A stretch of DNA of 64,000 bases from Alcaligenaceae bacterium (lineage in GTDB: Bacteria; Pseudomonadota; Gammaproteobacteria; Burkholderiales; Burkholderiaceae_B), in assembly GCA_947378965.1 (NCBI GenBank), contig CANCMG010000003.1, positions 44,926 through 108,925 on the forward strand, given 5' to 3'. Positions within the stretch are counted from its first letter, which is position 1. Each line of letters starts with the position of its first letter. Positions 29,369 to 39,380 of this stretch are shown piece after piece. Position numbers and translations under genes: made by a program. The notes beneath the pieces are model-generated. The model saw only the letters and a list, made by a program, of their open reading frames with translations. It was not told the origin of the DNA and made no database searches.

Positions 29369-30109
29369 TTACCTTACGAGCAGGCCTGTCAGGTACCCAA
29401 ATGAAAGACATGACAAGCTATTTTGCGTACAAAATAGCACGAGGATACCGCCGATTGCCAAATAAGGGCCAAACGCTAGGGCCTCAAACCGTTTCAAGCG
29501 ACCGCTCGCACGCCCGTACAAGACGGCCACGCAGGCCGCAAGCGAGGCCACCAATAGGGCCCAGGGCAGGCCCTCCACACCAAGCCAGGCTCCGTTTGCA
29601 GCAGCGAGTTTTAAATCACCAAAGCCGATACCATCGCGACCACTGCACCCCCGAAACGCCGCCCAAATTAACCATAACAGTCCATAGCCCGCCGCGGCAC
29701 CCGCCACGGCATCGTCTAATTCGACCCACCCGCCTGACCAATGAAACAGTAAGCCAGCCCAAAGCAGTGGAAGGGTCAGCGTATCAGGCAAAAGATGAGT
29801 CTGCGCGTCAATCCGCGCCAATACTTGTGAAGTCGCGCAGTAGCTCGCAGCCATCCAGGCATGCCAACTGACACCCCAGTTCAGCACCACGAACACATTG
29901 CAGACGCACAGACCGCCGGCCAGCAGCCCATCTAAGGCATTTTTTGTACCTGACCGGTGCGAGCTCAAGCGTGTGGCCGACGCATCAGCCTCCACGTACT
30001 GCGCCATCAAGCGCCCAGACAACTCGCGCGCCAACGGCACCAAGATCAAGGCACTGAGCACCCCAAGAGGCAGCCCAATCAACAACGCGCTCAACAATCG
30101 TTCAAACAT
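29369..30109 (-). CDS. pilD: Prepilin peptidase (A24 family) lacking the zinc/methylase motif
   Basis: A 246-residue polytopic membrane protease. The two catalytic aspartates are present: D101 in ARIDAQ and D165 in GFGDLK. The N-terminal cytoplasmic domain of classical PilD carries two CxxC pairs and methylates the processed pilin. Here residues 25-60 are shortened and have no cysteine pair, so N-methylation is doubtful. Normally pilB-pilC precede it; here a divergent lipoprotein gene is next, so it is an orphan. It may process type II secretion or Flp-like pseudopilins encoded elsewhere, or be degenerating. Confidence 0.85.
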   Translation of the reverse strand: MFERLLSALLIGLPLGVLSALILVPLARELSGRLMAQYVEADASATRLSSHRSGTKNALDGLLAGGLCVCNVFVVLNWGVSWHAWMAASYCATSQVLARIDAQTHLLPDTLTLPLLWAGLLFHWSGGWVELDDAVAGAAAGYGLLWLIWAAFRGCSGRDGIGFGDLKLAAANGAWLGVEGLPWALLVASLAACVAVLYGRASGRLKRFEALAFGPYLAIGGILVLFCTQNSLSCLSFGYLTGLLVR

Positions 30110-30202
30110 AACGGCTTGTTGCGAAGTTACTGTGCATGGACGGTGCCAAATGCGTAGAATGCATAAAATCCTTGAAGTCTCTTGAATTAGGAAGTCTCGA
30201 TT

Positions 30203-31054
30203 ATGTTTCGAAGCACCAGGCGCCTAGCCCCGCACGCCTTAAAATTTCGGCCTCACCTGATCGCTTTGTTAGTAGTCGGGCTAACGGGCTGTGCACAAAT
30301 GCAGCAGGCGGGCTATTACAACCCTCCTCCAGCCAGCACAGCCACTGATGCGATCGCCCAAGGCGATGGCATCTATAACAACCAAACGTTACGCGCCCCA
30401 AGCCAGATCCAAATTGGTCTGCAGCAGCCAGGTGCTGCGACCCGAACCGCCGCAACATCGACACCAGCCCCTAGCCCGGTTGCAACAAATCCGCGCCCAA
30501 CGGCATCGGGGCAAATCGCGGGTACCAACGTAACCTCGGGTGCGCCTGCCACCGCCGCGACCTACGACAGCTCAAATGCCCCAGTTAACGCGCCACCCTC
30601 AAACGTCGGTTCAAGCGTTGACTCAGCCGCGAGCGCGGCAGCGGTACCATCCGAAAGCCTGCAAGCCACGCTCATCCCTGAGCCTCAAAGCTTTGCCGGC
30701 ACCTTGCCGTGCTTTCATCCCGAAATGAAATGTTCAGCGCAACGCGTGACCATCACTCTGGCGCCCAATGGCCGCTGGCGCGCACGCGCTGCCTACCTTG
30801 AGCAAAGCAGCAAGAACAGTACGGTGCAAACCGATCAGGGCTGCTGGAGAGCGTCGGCTCAGGCGGTACCACGCATCGTGTTGCTGAACAATCAAGGTAA
30901 TGTGCGCGCCGAGCTTGCGATGACCTCGGGCAATATGCTGCGGCTCATTTCAATGAACGGTGGTACAGCGAACCTCACCTACAATCTTTCGCGTCAACCT
31001 GATCTTGACCCAATCGATGAGTTAAAAGGAAAGCCAGCACCAAACTGCCCGTGA
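30203..31054 (+). CDS. Lipoprotein with NlpE-like domain
   Basis: A 283-residue predicted lipoprotein. A positively charged start and hydrophobic core lead to the lipobox GLTGC with C30. Residues about 40-160 are a low-complexity linker rich in Ala, Pro, Ser and Thr. The C-terminal part (about 168-280) starts FAGTLPCFHPEMKCSAQRV and continues ITLAPNGRWRARAAYLE, which resembles the NlpE N-terminal barrel (GxLPC...C, alternating strands). NlpE senses surface and envelope stress in Escherichia coli; function here is unproven. It is divergent from pilD. TAGAAT in the 93-base gap (about 30157) could be its -10 box. Confidence 0.7.
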   Translation: MFRSTRRLAPHALKFRPHLIALLVVGLTGCAQMQQAGYYNPPPASTATDAIAQGDGIYNNQTLRAPSQIQIGLQQPGAATRTAATSTPAPSPVATNPRPTASGQIAGTNVTSGAPATAATYDSSNAPVNAPPSNVGSSVDSAASAAAVPSESLQATLIPEPQSFAGTLPCFHPEMKCSAQRVTITLAPNGRWRARAAYLEQSSKNSTVQTDQGCWRASAQAVPRIVLLNNQGNVRAELAMTSGNMLRLISMNGGTANLTYNLSRQPDLDPIDELKGKPAPNCP

Positions 31055-31090
31055 TCGACAGCAGATAAGCGGCTGACGCAGTAAAAAGAC

Positions 31091-31384
31091 CTAATCGACC
31101 TTATCTGGAATCCAACCGAGGTCACTCGGTTGACTGAAGCTCGGCTCGGGCAAGTGCGATGGCTCGGGACTAATGCAAACCGTGCGAGCCAACTGCACGG
31201 CGTTGCGTACCCCCATTTTGTGAAAGATACGAGCACGATGCGCCTCAACAGTGCGCATTGAGATACCCAACTCACTTGCGATTAACTTGTTAGACTTGCC
31301 CTCGGCGACAGGGTGAATGACATCTCGCTCGCGCGCAGTCAGCGCTTTCCAGCCACTGTCTGCCCTGTTTTCTGAAAGTTTCAT
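31091..31384 (-). CDS. LuxR-type helix-turn-helix protein without receiver domain
   Basis: A 97-residue DNA-binding protein consisting of a FixJ/NarL C-terminal domain only. LTARERDVIHPVAEGKSNKL begins at residue 15, and the recognition helix region ELGISMRTVEAHRARIFHKM follows. Full response regulators have about 120 more N-terminal residues. No receiver domain or kinase is encoded upstream, where a 103-base gap precedes panC. The 30-residue C-terminal tail is Pro/Ser-rich. It may be a stand-alone regulator or an evolved remnant. A CTGTCA-TGACAG inverted repeat lies 57 bases before its start. Confidence 0.8.
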   Translation of the reverse strand: MKLSENRADSGWKALTARERDVIHPVAEGKSNKLIASELGISMRTVEAHRARIFHKMGVRNAVQLARTVCISPEPSHLPEPSFSQPSDLGWIPDKVD

Positions 31385-31440
31385 ACTGCCTCCGTGTCAA
31401 CACGAAGCGCAGTCTGTCATGAGTCAGTCAGCACGCATAG

Positions 31441-31456
31441 CTGTCAAATCTGACAG
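31441..31456. promoter_or_regulatory. Inverted repeat upstream of the LuxR-type gene
   Basis: CTGTCA-aatc-TGACAG is a perfect 6-4-6 inverted repeat between panC and the HTH gene. Its size and symmetry suit a dimeric helix-turn-helix regulator, and it sits at a distance where autoregulation is possible. It could instead be a short stem that follows the panC stop. No T run supports termination. Confidence 0.4.
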
Positions 31457-31487
31457 GCGGATTAACCCTAGGTTGGGAGGGCAACGT

Positions 31488-33241
<1,754 letters not shown>

Positions 33242-33246
33242 GAAAA

Positions 33247-33435
33247 CTACTTATTTTGGTACACGTAGGGATCTTGACGCACCCGCGCCTGTTTGAACCC
33301 TTCAGCCAGCTCGGGGTCTTGAGGCTTATCCCATAAGCGCGCGCGCCCATCACGCTGACGTTGTTCGACGTCAGTGTGCGCGGCCTTGTAAGCCTGAAGA
33401 AATTGGGTAATTTCTGAAGTGTAATTCTCAGCCAT
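33247..33435 (-). CDS. DUF3460 family protein
   Basis: A 62-residue acidic/basic cytoplasmic protein (MAENYTSEITQFLQAYK start, ending DPYVYQNK). The pattern of a helix, then RLWDKPQDPELAEGF and a charged tail, matches DUF3460, a small Betaproteobacterial family of unknown function. It lies 5 bases upstream of scpA and is often found beside scpA and panC in this group. Length is complete. Confidence 0.85.
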   Translation of the reverse strand: MAENYTSEITQFLQAYKAAHTDVEQRQRDGRARLWDKPQDPELAEGFKQARVRQDPYVYQNK

Positions 33436-33525
33436 GGCGTTTTTATAAATAATTGGACTAGTGCTTAGTGTACTGTAGAGCCTGACCCTTGTTGATTAGT
33501 GCCTTGACCACCTAAGATTGCCGCG

Positions 33526-34980
33526 ATGTCGACGACTCCCTCTGGGCTAAACCGCCCACAACCAGACTCTACTGCACCAAAAGACACGGCGAAACCCGAG
33601 CGAATGCTGCCTTTTATCGTCGGTTGCGCGCTGCTCATGCAGATGCTCGACTCGACGGTGGTCACGACGGCCTTACCAACCATGGCGGCTGATTTGGGCG
33701 CCGACCCTGTGCGCCTGAACATTGCGATCACCTCGTACCTGCTTGCCGTCGCCGTCTTTGTACCCATTAGTGGCTGGGCCGCTGATCGCTATGGGGCCAG
33801 ACGCGTCTTTATTGCCGCCATCGCTCTGTTTACACTCAGCTCGCTGACCTGTGCGCTGTCAGCCACTCTCACACAGCTTGTCTTATCGCGCATTGTTCAG
33901 GGTATCGGGGGGGCCATGATGGTACCCGTCGGGCGCATCATTCTGCTGCGCACAATCCCAAAACACGAACTTCTGAAGGCCATGGCCTTTTTGTCAATGC
34001 CAGCCCTGATTGGGCCGATGGCTGGGCCACCTCTAGGCGGATTTTTAGTCACCTACGCCTCGTGGCACTGGATCTTTTTAATCAACCTCCCAATTGGCAT
34101 CTTGGGGATCTGGATGATTTTGCGTTTTGTGCGTGAATTGCCCAATGATCATCAAGCTCACCCGCTGGACTGGCTCGGTTTTTTTCTCAGTGCGCTATGC
34201 ATGGCGACCTTGGTCGGGGGCTTTGAGTCCTTGGGTCAAGGCGGGCCTTCCATTGCGGTGTCGGCCGCCCTAATTGCAACGGGTCTAATTTCAGGTGCGC
34301 TGTATTACTGGCATTCGCAGCGTCATTCAGATCCAATCTTGGATTTGTCTTTATTGAAAATTCACACGTTTAGAGTCTCAACGATTGCCGGTAATCTTTG
34401 TCGCTTCGGGGTCGGTGCCGTGCCCTACTTGTTAGCATTAATGCTGCAAATCGGCTTCGGGCTGAGCGCGCTTTCAGCGGGGCTCATCACCTTCGCGGGT
34501 GCGGTCGGGGCAATGGCCATGAAGATGGCAGCACCGCGGATTCTTGATCGCTGGGGCTATCGACGCGTGCTAACCGTCAATGCTGTCTTTACCGGGGCCA
34601 GCCTTGCCGCTTGCGCCTTTTTTACCGCCTCCACGCCCGCAGTGGTCATGATTGGCGTATTGCTGTTCGGTGGTTTTTTTAGGTCGTTACAGTTCACGGC
34701 GATTAACACACTGGCCTATGCAGATATCACTCAAGCCAGCATGAGCCGCGCGAGCAGCTTTGCCGCAATGGGACAACAACTCGGTGTGAGCTTAGGAGTG
34801 GGTGTGGCCGCAGAAGCGCTGCACCTGAGCATGCTTTGGCGAGGCTCGAGTCAGCTCATCGCTGCCGATGTTGTCGTGGGGTTTCTAGTGATTGGCGTGC
34901 TGTGCGCCTTGCCAAGCTTTGTTTTCTGGCGGCTACCACCCGATGCAGGCGAAAGTTTGCGACAAAATCGACCTGGCTAA
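33526..34980 (+). CDS. MFS drug exporter, DHA2 (EmrB/QacA) family
   Basis: A 484-residue proton-driven exporter with about 14 predicted transmembrane segments. Family motifs are LDSTVVTTALPTMAADLG in TM1, GWAADRYGARRVF (motif A), RIVQGIGGAMMVPVGR (motif B) and LIGPMAGPPLGGFL (motif C). The substrate is unknown. It stands alone, divergent from the DUF3460-scpA-panC genes, and ends just before the 39-40 base tandem repeat array that separates it from the convergent Bug receptor. Confidence 0.9.
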   Translation: MSTTPSGLNRPQPDSTAPKDTAKPERMLPFIVGCALLMQMLDSTVVTTALPTMAADLGADPVRLNIAITSYLLAVAVFVPISGWAADRYGARRVFIAAIALFTLSSLTCALSATLTQLVLSRIVQGIGGAMMVPVGRIILLRTIPKHELLKAMAFLSMPALIGPMAGPPLGGFLVTYASWHWIFLINLPIGILGIWMILRFVRELPNDHQAHPLDWLGFFLSALCMATLVGGFESLGQGGPSIAVSAALIATGLISGALYYWHSQRHSDPILDLSLLKIHTFRVSTIAGNLCRFGVGAVPYLLALMLQIGFGLSALSAGLITFAGAVGAMAMKMAAPRILDRWGYRRVLTVNAVFTGASLAACAFFTASTPAVVMIGVLLFGGFFRSLQFTAINTLAYADITQASMSRASSFAAMGQQLGVSLGVGVAAEALHLSMLWRGSSQLIAADVVVGFLVIGVLCALPSFVFWRLPPDAGESLRQNRPG

Positions 34981-34988
34981 GATGCCGC

Positions 34989-35210
34989 GCCTGAAAGATT
35001 GACCAGCTCTCGATTGCTAATTAGTCGCACCTGAAGCTTAACTAGCTCTTGATTACTGATTAGTCGCACCTGAAGCTTAACTAGCTCTTGATCACTGATT
35101 AGGCGCACCTGAAGCTTAACTAGCTCTTGATCACTGATCAAGTCGCACCGGAAGCTTAACTAGCTCTTGATCACTGATTAGTCGCACCGGAAAGCTTGAC
35201 CAGCTCTTGA
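34989..35210. repeat. Five-copy 39-40 base tandem array derived from a Bug gene 3' end
   Basis: AGCTCT recurs at 35005, 35044, 35083, 35122, 35162 and 35202, giving periods of 39, 39, 39, 40 and 40. Each unit reads roughly agctcttgatcactgattag followed by tcgcacctgaagcttaact. The rightmost unit is the coding end of the Bug receptor gene (codons for ELVKLSGATNQ and the TGA at 35171-35173). The others lie downstream of that stop as non-coding copies. The two outermost units share GACCAGCTC while inner ones have AACTAGCTC. The array fills the gap between convergent genes. Confidence 0.9.
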
Positions 35211-36205
35211 TACTTGGCCCGCTCGGCTGCCACCAAGGCGGTCATTTGCTCGACCGACAAGCTGGCAGCTTCAGAACCCATTGTTTTTAAGCGTTCTTTC
35301 ACATCAGGTTCGGCAAGCGCCGCCATATAGGCCGTGTGCAGCTTTTCGACGATCGCCGCGGGTGTCCCTGCAGTGGTGAACACGCCAAACCAAGTTCCAA
35401 TATCAAACGGCTCGATGCCTGCGTCTTGCATGGTGGGCAACTCGGGCAATAACCCTGAGCGTACCTTTGTTGTCACCGCCAGGGCTTTCACTTTTTTTTC
35501 GCGAATCAAGTTGGCTGCGGCGGCGAGATTATCAAACATCAAGGCAGACTGACCTGATAGCAACGCTAATTGCGCGGGCGCTGCACCTTGATACGGAATA
35601 TGCACCATCTCAACCTTCGCACGCGCGCTTAATAAAGCACCCGCCAAATGCCCAGCGCTGCCTGAGCCACCCGAACCGTAATTCAATTGTCCTGGATTCT
35701 TGCGCGCATACGCGACCAGATCTTGCACCGTTTGAATATTATTTTTTTGAGCGAAATCAAGATTGACTAACAACACATTGGGCACAGAGGCTACCAAGGC
35801 GATGGGGGCAAAATCCTTAATCGAGTCATACGGAATCGAAGCAAACAGCCAAGGATTGATGGCATGGGTGGCGACCGCCCCCATCACCAAGGCATAACCA
35901 TCTGGCTGGGCTTTCGCGATTAAATCCGCACCGATATTGCCACCTGCACCAGGCTTATTTTCAACCACAACCGGCTGACCTAGGCTTGCTTTCACTTTCT
36001 CTGCCAAAACTCGCGCCATTACGTCAAGCGGACCGCCGGGTGGATACGGTACGACAAAGCGCAACGGCTTGGCTGGAAAGGTAGTCGCCGAAGCGTCAGG
36101 GGCTGACGAAGGGCTTTGAGCCCGAGACTCAGTCACGAACATGCCAAGCCAGAGCACCAACAACGCAGCAAAGAACGGTCGCATACGCATCATTGAATTG
36201 AACAT
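35171..36205 (-). CDS. Bug-type (TctC family) periplasmic solute-binding protein
   Basis: A 344-residue orphan carboxylate receptor. The signal peptide ends near ESRAQ (residue 30). The ligand-binding loops FVVPYPPGGPLDVMARVLAE and VENKPGAGGNIGADLIAK are the family signature. It follows the aapP ATPase gene by 36 bases on the same strand but belongs to a different transporter class, so shared transcription need not mean shared function. The 3' end is the apparent source of the adjacent tandem array. Confidence 0.92.
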   Translation of the reverse strand: MFNSMMRMRPFFAALLVLWLGMFVTESRAQSPSSAPDASATTFPAKPLRFVVPYPPGGPLDVMARVLAEKVKASLGQPVVVENKPGAGGNIGADLIAKAQPDGYALVMGAVATHAINPWLFASIPYDSIKDFAPIALVASVPNVLLVNLDFAQKNNIQTVQDLVAYARKNPGQLNYGSGGSGSAGHLAGALLSARAKVEMVHIPYQGAAPAQLALLSGQSALMFDNLAAAANLIREKKVKALAVTTKVRSGLLPELPTMQDAGIEPFDIGTWFGVFTTAGTPAAIVEKLHTAYMAALAEPDVKERLKTMGSEAASLSVEQMTALVAAERAKYQELVKLSGATNQ

Positions 36206-36241
36206 CGCTGCCTCAGCGCTAGGGGTTGAACTGCGAATCGT

Positions 36242-36982
36242 TCAATGAATAATTTGACTCAAGAACAACTTGGTTCGATCGTTTTGCGGGTGGTCAAAAA
36301 ACGCGTCAGGCGTATTTTCTTCAATAATTTCGCCTTGATCCATAAAGATCACCCGATCGGCCACCTTGCGAGCAAAGCCCATCTCATGGGTCACCACAAG
36401 CATGGTCATGCCGGTATCCTCGGCCAGGTTGACCATCACATCGAGCACCTCTTTCACCATTTCAGGATCAAGCGCCGAAGTCGGCTCATCAAACAGCATC
36501 ACTTTGGGATCCATGCACAGCGAACGAGCAATCGCCACACGTTGCTGTTGCCCACCCGACAGTTGTCCCGGAAACTTGCTCGCCTGCTCTGCGATACGTA
36601 CCCGCTCAAGGTACTTCATCGCGCGCGCCTCGGCCTCGGCTTTGGGTGTTTTCAATACCCAGATTGGCCCGAGTGTCAGATTTTCGAGCACGGTTAAATG
36701 AGGGAACAAATTGAAATGCTGAAACACCATGCCAACATCGCGACGAATCGCCTCAACATGACGAATATCATTGGTGATTTCAGTACCCTCAACAACGATT
36801 CGCCCTTGCTGATGCTCTTCGAGCCGATTAATGCAACGGATCAACGTCGATTTACCCGAACCCGAAGGGCCGCAGATCACAATGCGCTCGCCTGGCGCAA
36901 CCTCTAAATTAATGTTGCGCAACACGTGAAACTTACCAAACCACTTATTGACGTCTTGCATGCGAATGATGGCCTCTGCCAT
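36242..36982 (-). CDS. aapP: General L-amino acid ABC transporter ATPase AapP
   Basis: A 246-residue ATPase of the polar amino acid transporter family. Walker A is GPSGSGKST in the N-terminal quarter, the signature is [15 protein letters not shown], and Walker B is [12 protein letters not shown]. It energises the AapQM permease. The gene is last of aapJ-Q-M-P. The operon order and large permease subunits distinguish it from GlnQ-type systems. Confidence 0.94.
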   Translation of the reverse strand: MAEAIIRMQDVNKWFGKFHVLRNINLEVAPGERIVICGPSGSGKSTLIRCINRLEEHQQGRIVVEGTEITNDIRHVEAIRRDVGMVFQHFNLFPHLTVLENLTLGPIWVLKTPKAEAEARAMKYLERVRIAEQASKFPGQLSGGQQQRVAIARSLCMDPKVMLFDEPTSALDPEMVKEVLDVMVNLAEDTGMTMLVVTHEMGFARKVADRVIFMDQGEIIEENTPDAFFDHPQNDRTKLFLSQIIH

Positions 36983-37029
36983 ACACGATCTCCGAAAATA
37001 GGGCGCGCCTGATATCTATAAACAACCGT

Positions 37030-38130
37030 CTAGCGCTGATGCTCTGTGGCCAGCCGCTTTTCGAGGGACTGACTATATTTAGACATCGAATAGCAAAATA
37101 CAAAATAAATCGCTGAAATAAAAACATAGATCTCGATACTAAAGCCGCGCCAGGCTTGATCCACAAGCGCAGCTTTCGCTGCCTGAGTCAGATCAAAAAT
37201 ACCAATGATCACCACGAGCGAAGTATCTTTAAACAAGGCAATAAACAAACCAACAAGCGGCGGTATGACAATCTTCAGTGCCTGTGGCAGGACGATCAAG
37301 CGCATTTGCTGCCAATAGGTCAACCCAAGCGAATCGGCGCCCTCAAACTGACCTTTCGGGATCGCTTGTAAACCGCCTCGAATAGTTTCAGCCATATAGG
37401 CGGCTGCAAACAAAATAATGGCAACCTGCGCGCGCAATAACTTATCGATCGTGAGCCCTTCAGGCAGAAACAAAGGCAACATCACGGCTGACATAAATAG
37501 CAAACTGATCAAGGGTACGCCGCGAATTAACTCGATATAGACGATACAAATCGTTTTAATGGCTGGCATATCTGACCGACGCCCTAAGGCCAGCACAATC
37601 CCAAGCGGAAACGCAAAGGCGATGCCAAACGTTGAGAGCATTAACGTAAGCGGCAGCCCACCCCAACGACTATTCTCAACGTAGGTCAGCCCAAAGACGC
37701 CGCCCCACATCAACACCGAAGCACCCGACAGCGCGAGCACCCAAAACAGCAAGAGTGACAAGTTCCAGAACCGTCGCACACCACTCAAAACAATCACACC
37801 CAACAGCAACAGGGTTGCTAACAAGGGCCGCCACTGCTCTTCGTAGGGGTAGACACCAAACAGGATCAAGCGATGCTTTTCAACAATGACGGACCAACAA
37901 GCGCCAGTCACTTTGCGGCACTCTTGGGCACTCGTCGCCGTGACAGTTGAATTCAGAAAAAACCAATCCACCATTGCGGGCACAGTGGCCAACAACAACC
38001 AAAGCGTCAGCAACGTCAGCAACGTATTAAGGGGTGACGAAAACAACTGCGCGCGCAACCAATGCAAGGCCGACACAGGCGACCACGCACTCGATGCAGA
38101 AGATGGACTCACGTTGGCTGCAGCATTCAT
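37030..38130 (-). CDS. aapM: General L-amino acid ABC transporter permease AapM
   Basis: A 366-residue inner-membrane permease. About 50 N-terminal residues precede two hydrophobic spans and a periplasmic loop (CRKVTGACW), typical of AapM, and then the core domain with the coupling loop EGADSLGLTYWQQMRLIVLP. Starts 2 bases after the aapQ stop. Complete. Confidence 0.92.
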   Translation of the reverse strand: MNAAANVSPSSASSAWSPVSALHWLRAQLFSSPLNTLLTLLTLWLLLATVPAMVDWFFLNSTVTATSAQECRKVTGACWSVIVEKHRLILFGVYPYEEQWRPLLATLLLLGVIVLSGVRRFWNLSLLLFWVLALSGASVLMWGGVFGLTYVENSRWGGLPLTLMLSTFGIAFAFPLGIVLALGRRSDMPAIKTICIVYIELIRGVPLISLLFMSAVMLPLFLPEGLTIDKLLRAQVAIILFAAAYMAETIRGGLQAIPKGQFEGADSLGLTYWQQMRLIVLPQALKIVIPPLVGLFIALFKDTSLVVIIGIFDLTQAAKAALVDQAWRGFSIEIYVFISAIYFVFCYSMSKYSQSLEKRLATEHQR

Positions 38131-38132
38131 GT

Positions 38133-39323
38133 TTATCTTTCTACCAACGCGATACGTTTGTTATACCAATTCATGAATAATGAGATAGACAGGCTGACGG
38201 TCAAGTAGGCAGCCATGATCATCAAAATGCCTTCAATCGCTTGACCAGTTTGATTGAGGGTGGTGTTGATCACAGACACCAGATCAGGGTAGCCAATCGC
38301 CACGGCTAACGAACTATTTTTAGTGATATTCAGATATTGACTTGTCATGGGCGGGATGATCACCCGCAAGGCTTGCGGCAGCACGACCAAACGAAGTACA
38401 AGACTATTTTTAATACCCAGTGCGCCGGCGGCCTCCCATTGACCTCGGTGAACAGATTGGATGCCCGACCGCACCACTTCGGCAATAAACGCCGAGGTAT
38501 AGATCACCAGGCCAAACAGTAGCGCCGCAAATTCGGGCGACAGTGTCATACCGCCTACAAAGTTAAACCCTTTAAGTGCAGGGACATCGAGCGACAACGG
38601 TGCACCGCTTACCCACCAAGCGAGCGCTGGCGTCACAAGCAGTAACGCAATCGTTGAGCGCCCCAGCGCAAAGACCTGGCCAGTTTGCTCTTGGCGCCGT
38701 CGGGCCCAGCCTCGCAGCACCAAGCAAAGCACAACCGCTAGCGCCAAACCGGCAAACAGCCAAACGAGCCCCTCGCCATGCACCGAGGTCATCTGTATGC
38801 CACGGTTTGATACAAACACGCCCGGCATCGGATGATAGGCGCGGCGTGGACCAGGCATTGCTTCGATCAGGATCACATACCAAAAGAACAGTTGCAACAG
38901 CAAAGGGATGTTGCGCATGACTTCAACGTATACGCTACAAACCGTTCGAACCAACCAGTTCTTTGAGAGCCTGGCGATACCGATAATGGTGCCAAGAATC
39001 GTGGCAAACAAAATGCCAAGCAATGCCACGCGCAAAGTATTGAGCACGCCTACCGTGATGGCACGCTGATAGGTGTCAGCCGGTGTAAAACTAATCACGC
39101 CTTCGCCAATGGCGAAGCCCGCCTCACGGGTCAAAAAACCGAAACCCGTGTTGATATTTCGCACAGAGAGGTTGTGCAAGGTGTTAGTTACCAGGTACCA
39201 GCTCGCACCACCAACGAGGGCGACAGCTAGGACTTGGTAAACGATCGCGCGCACCTCTGGATTATTCCAGGACAAACGCTTTTTGGGTGCTTGCGCCGCT
39301 ACAGTCGATTTTGAATTCATCAT
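38133..39323 (-). CDS. aapQ: General L-amino acid ABC transporter permease AapQ
   Basis: A 396-residue permease, partner of AapM. It has the long central loop (SNRGIQMTSVHGEGLVW) characteristic of AapQ, and the ATPase-coupling EAAGALGIKNSLVLRLVVLP motif near the C-terminus. The usual order aapJ-Q-M-P is intact. The second Met is an equally possible start. Confidence 0.92.
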   Translation of the reverse strand: MMNSKSTVAAQAPKKRLSWNNPEVRAIVYQVLAVALVGGASWYLVTNTLHNLSVRNINTGFGFLTREAGFAIGEGVISFTPADTYQRAITVGVLNTLRVALLGILFATILGTIIGIARLSKNWLVRTVCSVYVEVMRNIPLLLQLFFWYVILIEAMPGPRRAYHPMPGVFVSNRGIQMTSVHGEGLVWLFAGLALAVVLCLVLRGWARRRQEQTGQVFALGRSTIALLLVTPALAWWVSGAPLSLDVPALKGFNFVGGMTLSPEFAALLFGLVIYTSAFIAEVVRSGIQSVHRGQWEAAGALGIKNSLVLRLVVLPQALRVIIPPMTSQYLNITKNSSLAVAIGYPDLVSVINTTLNQTGQAIEGILMIMAAYLTVSLSISLFMNWYNKRIALVER

Positions 39324-39380
39324 AAGGGTCGGTGATCGATGGGCAATAGCCTGCCGATCACCGTAACGTCAACAATAGGC

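Noticed and set aside
29131..29871. A 246-residue plus-strand frame over coaE and pilD.
   Set aside because: It crosses two recognised genes antisense, has no family resemblance and a Pro/Arg/Ser-rich composition.
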